NCBI RefSeq assembly: GCF_009663685.2 | Contig: NZ_RCOG02000032.1 | Location: 373,382-437,381 of the forward strand | Source of the DNA: Cupriavidus sp. U2 | GTDB lineage: Bacteria > Pseudomonadota > Gammaproteobacteria > Burkholderiales > Burkholderiaceae | Reading direction: 5' to 3' | DNA length: 64,000 nucleotides | Shown: in pieces, positions 60,755-64,000 of the stretch | Numbering within the stretch: position 1 is the stretch's first letter | Layout: each line of letters begins with the position of its first letter | Position numbers and translations under genes: made by a program | Notes under the pieces: generated by a model | Databases searched by the model: none | Told to the model about the DNA's origin: nothing | Seen by the model: only the letters and a program-made list of their open reading frames with translations

Positions 60755-61660
60755 TCAGAACGGGGCGCGGTCCCCGCACAGGTGGGCAATCAGCAGCCTG
60801 GCCGACACGGTCAGGCCGGCTGGGTCGCGCATGCCGATCAGCAACGACCGGCGCGCCCAGGCATCGCGCAACCCCACCAGCGACAGCCCCATCGACTTCA
60901 CATGCGGCTCGGCGGCGATGCGCGGCAGCACACCCACCCCCAGGCCCGCCATCACCATGCGGCACATCGCGTCGAAGCTGCGCACCTGGATGCGCAGGCG
61001 AAACTGGCGTTCCAGCCGGCTGCTCTCTTCCAGCAGCCGCGCGGCCAGCGACGTCACCTGGGGCAGGCTGACGAAGTCGTACTCGAGCGCATCGGCGTAA
61101 TGCACCGGACCGTCCTGGGCCAGCGGATGGCCAGGCGGCGTGATGATGACCAGTTCGTCCTGCCGGTATTCGACCGTGACCAGGCCGGTGCAAGGCGTGC
61201 GGTCGGCAAAGATGCCGACGTCCGCCCGGTTTTCCATCAGCGCGGCCACGATATCGCTGCTGTTGTGCTCTTCGAGCTCGATGCGGATGGTGGGATGCTG
61301 GCGCATGAACTGCGCCAGGTCGTCGGGCAGGAACTGCGTAATGGCCGACGTGTTGGCGCAAACGCGCACCTGGCCGCGCACGCCCGACGCATAGTCGGAC
61401 ATCACGCCGGCCATGCGCTCCACGTCCTGCAGGATGGTCAGCGCGTGGTGAAAGCAGGCCTGCCCCGCCTCGGTCAGCTGCACGCCCGCCGCATGGCGGA
61501 AGAACAGCGGTGCGCCGACGGCGGTTTCCAGGTCGGAAATCCGCTTGCTGGCGGCCGCCACGGCCAGATGCGACTGGCGCGCGCCGGCCGAGATGCTGCC
61601 CTGCCGGGCCACGGCCACGAACAGGCCCAGCGTCACGAGATCGAAGCGCGCCAGGTTCAT
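60755..61660 (-). CDS. LysR-family transcriptional regulator
   Basis: A 301-residue regulator. The N-terminal helix-turn-helix is clear (FVAVARQGSISAGARQSHLAVAAASKRISDLE, in parts; GAPLFFR closes it). The C-terminal effector domain starts near VRGQVRVCANTSAITQFLP. The target is unknown: it lies 2 nt after recR and 16 nt from the convergent diguanylate cyclase stop, so the gene may ride on the recR transcript. It could regulate the CoA-transferase operon or unlinked genes. Confidence 0.9.
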   Translation of the reverse strand: MNLARFDLVTLGLFVAVARQGSISAGARQSHLAVAAASKRISDLETAVGAPLFFRHAAGVQLTEAGQACFHHALTILQDVERMAGVMSDYASGVRGQVRVCANTSAITQFLPDDLAQFMRQHPTIRIELEEHNSSDIVAALMENRADVGIFADRTPCTGLVTVEYRQDELVIITPPGHPLAQDGPVHYADALEYDFVSLPQVTSLAARLLEESSRLERQFRLRIQVRSFDAMCRMVMAGLGVGVLPRIAAEPHVKSMGLSLVGLRDAWARRSLLIGMRDPAGLTVSARLLIAHLCGDRAPF

Positions 61661-61662
61661 GG

Positions 61663-62277
61663 TCAGAGCGTGCGCCGGTCCATCACGGCGCGGGCAATGG
61701 TGCCCGCGTCGACGTATTCGAGTTCGCCCCCCACCGGCACGCCGCGCGCCAGGCGCGACACCTTGAGCCCGCGCGCCTTCAGCATTTCGCCGATGTAGTG
61801 CGCGGTGGCCTCGCCTTCGCTGGTGAAGTTGGTGGCGACAATCACCTCGGTGGCCGGACCGCCGTACTCGGGGTCGGTGGCACGCGCCAGCAGGCGATCG
61901 AGATGAATTTCCTTCGGGCCGATGCCGTCGAGCGGCGACAGCCGCCCCATCAGCACGAAGTACTGCCCGCGATAGGTCAGGGTCTGCTCGATCATGACCT
62001 GGTCGGCGGGCGTTTCCACCACGCAGAGCAGCGCGGCGTCGCGGGCGGGGTCGCGGCAGGTCTCGCAGATGTCCTGCTCGGTGAACGTATTGCAGCGTTC
62101 GCAATGGCGGATGCCATCGGCGGCGCCACGCAGCGCGTCGCCCAGTTTGCGCGCGCCGTCGCGATCATGCTGCAGCAGGTGATACGCCATGCGCTGGGCC
62201 GATTTCGGCCCCACGCCGGGCAGCACCTTGAGCGCCTCGATCAGCGCCTGCAGCGAAGTGGGCGGCGCCGCCTTCAT
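61663..62277 (-). CDS. recR: Recombination protein RecR
   Basis: A 204-residue partner of RecF/RecO in gap-repair recombination. It has an N-terminal helix-hairpin-helix (LKVLPGVGPKSAQRMAYHLL), a zinc finger CERCNTFTEQDICETC, and a Toprim domain (LLCVVETPADQVMIEQ, DRLLARA, and VIVATNFTSEGEATAHYI). The order dnaX-ybaB-recR matches most proteobacteria. Confidence 0.97.
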   Translation of the reverse strand: MKAAPPTSLQALIEALKVLPGVGPKSAQRMAYHLLQHDRDGARKLGDALRGAADGIRHCERCNTFTEQDICETCRDPARDAALLCVVETPADQVMIEQTLTYRGQYFVLMGRLSPLDGIGPKEIHLDRLLARATDPEYGGPATEVIVATNFTSEGEATAHYIGEMLKARGLKVSRLARGVPVGGELEYVDAGTIARAVMDRRTL

Positions 62278-62314
62278 GGCACCGCCAGGAACATTGCGCG
62301 CATGGGGACGCCGA

Positions 62315-62641
62315 TCAGAACGGCAGCTTGAAGCCCGGGGGCAGCGGCAGGCCCGAGGTCATCGAGCCCATTTTTTCCTGCGTGGTGGCCTCGGCCTTGC
62401 GCACGGCGTCGTTGAACGCGGCGGCGACCAGGTCTTCGAGCAGGTCCTTGTCGTCGGCCAGCAGGCTCGGATCGATCGTCACGCGCTTCACGTCGTTCTT
62501 GCAGGTCATGAGCACCTTCACGAGACCGGCGCCGGACTGGCCCTCGACCTCGATCTGGGCCAGCTGCTCCTGCATCTTCTTCATGTTGTCCTGCATCTGC
62601 TGGGCTTGCTTCATCAGCCCCGCCAGTTGGCCTTTCATCAT
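62315..62641 (-). CDS. ybaB: YbaB/EbfC family nucleoid-associated protein
   Basis: A 108-residue DNA-binding protein of the EbfC family. MMKGQLAGLMKQAQQMQDNMKKMQEQLAQIEVEG (in parts) forms the helical dimerisation arm, and the C-terminal segment LPLPPGFKLPF is the family hallmark. ATG 62641 has AAGGAG 7 nt upstream; a second ATG follows at once at 62638. It lies 78 nt after dnaX and 37 nt before recR. Confidence 0.96.
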   Translation of the reverse strand: MMKGQLAGLMKQAQQMQDNMKKMQEQLAQIEVEGQSGAGLVKVLMTCKNDVKRVTIDPSLLADDKDLLEDLVAAAFNDAVRKAEATTQEKMGSMTSGLPLPPGFKLPF

Positions 62642-62719
62642 GGCATCACTCCTTCGATATGTGTGTATGGGGTGGGACGGCGCCGCATGGTGTCGATCCA
62701 GGCGGGCCGCCTCTCGAAA

Positions 62720-64000
62720 TCAGGCAGCGCGCGGCTGCACGGAGCCGGGCACGATCTGCCCGCCGAATTCGCGCAGCAAGCCCTGTACGAACGGGTCCCG
62801 GTCAATCTCGGCCTCGGCCTCGCGCTGGCGCTCGGCACGCGCCGCGGCTTCGACGGCCGCCGCGGTATGGGTGACGGCGCCGATCTCGCAATGCACGCGG
62901 ACCTCGACGCCAAAGTGTTCATTGAGCGCCGTTTGCAGGCGCTCGGCCACATTGGCCTCGCCAATGGCCGCCACCGGCACGCGCAGATGCAACGTCCGGC
63001 CCACCACGCGGTGCAGCTCGCTCTGATGCGCCAGCTGCTGCGCCAGGCCCTTGAGCGGCAGGCTGGCGGCCAGCGCCGGCCAGTCGCCCGTGAAGACCGG
63101 CGGCGTACCGTCGTCGGACGCGCTCGGCGCCACCGGCGGCACGGCCGGTGCCAGCGCAACCGCCGGCTCGCGCTCGGGCTCGGGCGCCGGCTTGCGGGCC
63201 TGAGGCTGGGTGGACTGGCCCGGGGCAGCACGTCCGGCGCCACGGGGCGCGCGGTCGAAGCTTTCCGATTCGAACCCGTTGTCGTACCCGCCAAAGTTAG
63301 GGTCGAAGCCCGGATCGCTATCGTAGGGGCCGATCACCGGCATGTCGGCCGGCATGGCTTCCCACGGCGGCACATCGCTGCCACCGGCGGCTTCCCACGG
63401 CGGCACATCGGCAGCAGGCCGCGCCGGCCCGGCAGGCCTGGCGGCAGCAGGCGCCGGGCGCTCGCGCGTGGACTCCGACGCGGCCGGGGCCTGCGGGGCG
63501 ACTGTCACAGGCACGGTGGGCGCGGCGGGCGCAGCCGGTGCGGCCGCAGTGGGCTGGGCCGGTTGCGCGGGTGCGGGTGCGGGTGCGGCCGTGGTCGCCG
63601 GGCGCGAAGCCGAGGGCGGACGCAACGGCTGGGCCGCCGGGCGCTGACTGGACGCGGCTGCGGCGCCAGCCATCGGCGGCGCGCTGGCGCCGGCCGGACG
63701 CGAGGCACCCTTGCCCGCCGACGCCTGTCGCGCGGCTTCCAGCGCGGCACGAGCCGGAGACATGGCGGTGCGGCCGCTGGCAGGCGCGGCAGGTGCTTCG
63801 GCAATGCCTGGGGATGCGGGGACTTCGGCACTCGCCGGCGCGGCTGCCATGGGCGTTGCAACCGGTGCCGCTATCGGCTCGGGCACGGGCGGAACGACTG
63901 CCTTTGCCACATCGGCAACCGGCGTTTCGGCGTTCGGTGCAAGCGCCCGAGCCACGGGCGCTTGCGGTGCGGCGGCCTTCACCGGCGCGGCGTCGGGAGC
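62720..64000 (-). CDS. dnaX: DNA polymerase III tau/gamma subunit, C-terminal part
   Basis: The frame enters from the right edge and stops at 62720, giving the last 426 codons. The visible part is a Pro/Ala-rich linker (about 250 residues), then the C-terminal domain of tau (WPALAASLPLKGLAQQLAHQSELHR, in parts; LHLRVPVAAIGEANVAERLQ; DPFVQGLLREFGGQIVPGS). The ATPase domain lies outside the window. Identity rests on that tail and the ybaB-recR neighbours. A 22-bp direct repeat at 63356-63377 and 63389-63410 encodes a repeated SDVPPWEA peptide. No frameshift signal can be judged here. Confidence 0.9.
   Translation of the reverse strand, partial: APDAAPVKAAAPQAPVARALAPNAETPVADVAKAVVPPVPEPIAAPVATPMAAAPASAEVPASPGIAEAPAAPASGRTAMSPARAALEAARQASAGKGASRPAGASAPPMAGAAAASSQRPAAQPLRPPSASRPATTAAPAPAPAQPAQPTAAAPAAPAAPTVPVTVAPQAPAASESTRERPAPAAARPAGPARPAADVPPWEAAGGSDVPPWEAMPADMPVIGPYDSDPGFDPNFGGYDNGFESESFDRAPRGAGRAAPGQSTQPQARKPAPEPEREPAVALAPAVPPVAPSASDDGTPPVFTGDWPALAASLPLKGLAQQLAHQSELHRVVGRTLHLRVPVAAIGEANVAERLQTALNEHFGVEVRVHCEIGAVTHTAAAVEAAARAERQREAEAEIDRDPFVQGLLREFGGQIVPGSVQPRAA
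63356..63410. repeat. Direct 22-bp repeat within dnaX
   Basis: Identical 22-base copies occupy 63356-63377 and 63389-63410, 33 bases apart, so the duplication is in frame (11 codons). Both encode the DVPPWEA peptide in the linker of tau. A related GCGGGT triplet run lies near 63568-63590. Confidence 0.85.

Overview
The window is a 64 kb piece of a GC-rich betaproteobacterial chromosome, most likely from a Cupriavidus/Ralstonia-type member of the Burkholderiaceae. This rests on gene order and family content: separate narK1 and narK2 ahead of narGHJI, an ndk-to-gpt block in Burkholderiales order, a Bug-type solute receptor, and Ala/Pro-rich extensions on DnaX, RodZ, NlpD and Pcm. Placement below family level is inference. 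I see no IS element, prophage, CRISPR array or rRNA.

Layout. 1-2107: the 5' end of a probable hrpA helicase gene, divergent from argA, then the Fe(II)-trafficking gene yggX. 2108-2699: a gene-free regulatory stretch with a near-perfect FNR/ANR box. 2700-17237: the anaerobic nitrate respiration locus, in the order narK1, narK2, narG, narH, narJ, narI, a beta-carbonic anhydrase, a nitronate monooxygenase, then the sensor kinase narX and response regulator narL. 17256-24902: rpiA and tal (pentose phosphate pathway), the RNA-processing group rnr-rlmB-cobB, a tRNA-Leu(CAG) with a consensus promoter and terminator, and an Rrf2-type regulator beside an NAD(P)-binding oxidoreductase.

24963-42630 is a long minus-strand housekeeping block. 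Read in its own direction it runs ndk, rlmN, pilW, rodZ, ispG, hisS, yfgM, bamB, der, hfq, hflX, hflK, hflC, hisZ, purA, and a purine phosphoribosyltransferase. It joins two clusters that are separate in E. coli (ndk-rlmN-rodZ-ispG-hisS-yfgM-bamB-der and hfq-hflXKC-purA). Hairpins after bamB, hfq, hflC, hisZ and purA suggest it is divided into several transcripts.

42969-52072: a BAX-inhibitor-1 family membrane protein, rlmD, two nucleases, and the stationary-phase operon surE-pcm-nlpD-rpoS, whose last gene is a 3'-5' exonuclease overlapping rpoS by 4 nt. A zinc-free quinone oxidoreductase follows. 52149-58336: a minus-strand accessory operon with a family III CoA-transferase, an HMG-CoA-lyase family protein, a Bug receptor and an SBP-ATPase-permease ABC importer. 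It plausibly takes up and activates an organic acid. 58601-60738: a periplasmic solute-binding protein and a membrane-bound diguanylate cyclase, a candidate ligand-sensing c-di-GMP pair. 60755-64000: a LysR regulator, recR, ybaB and the 3' end of dnaX.

Most of the window is conserved core genome. The most interesting parts are the carbonic anhydrase and nitronate monooxygenase appended to the nar genes, the duplicated operator in the Rrf2/oxidoreductase pair, the solute-binding protein/diguanylate cyclase pair, the CoA-transferase/lyase/transporter operon, and the palindromic -10 shared by hrpA and argA.
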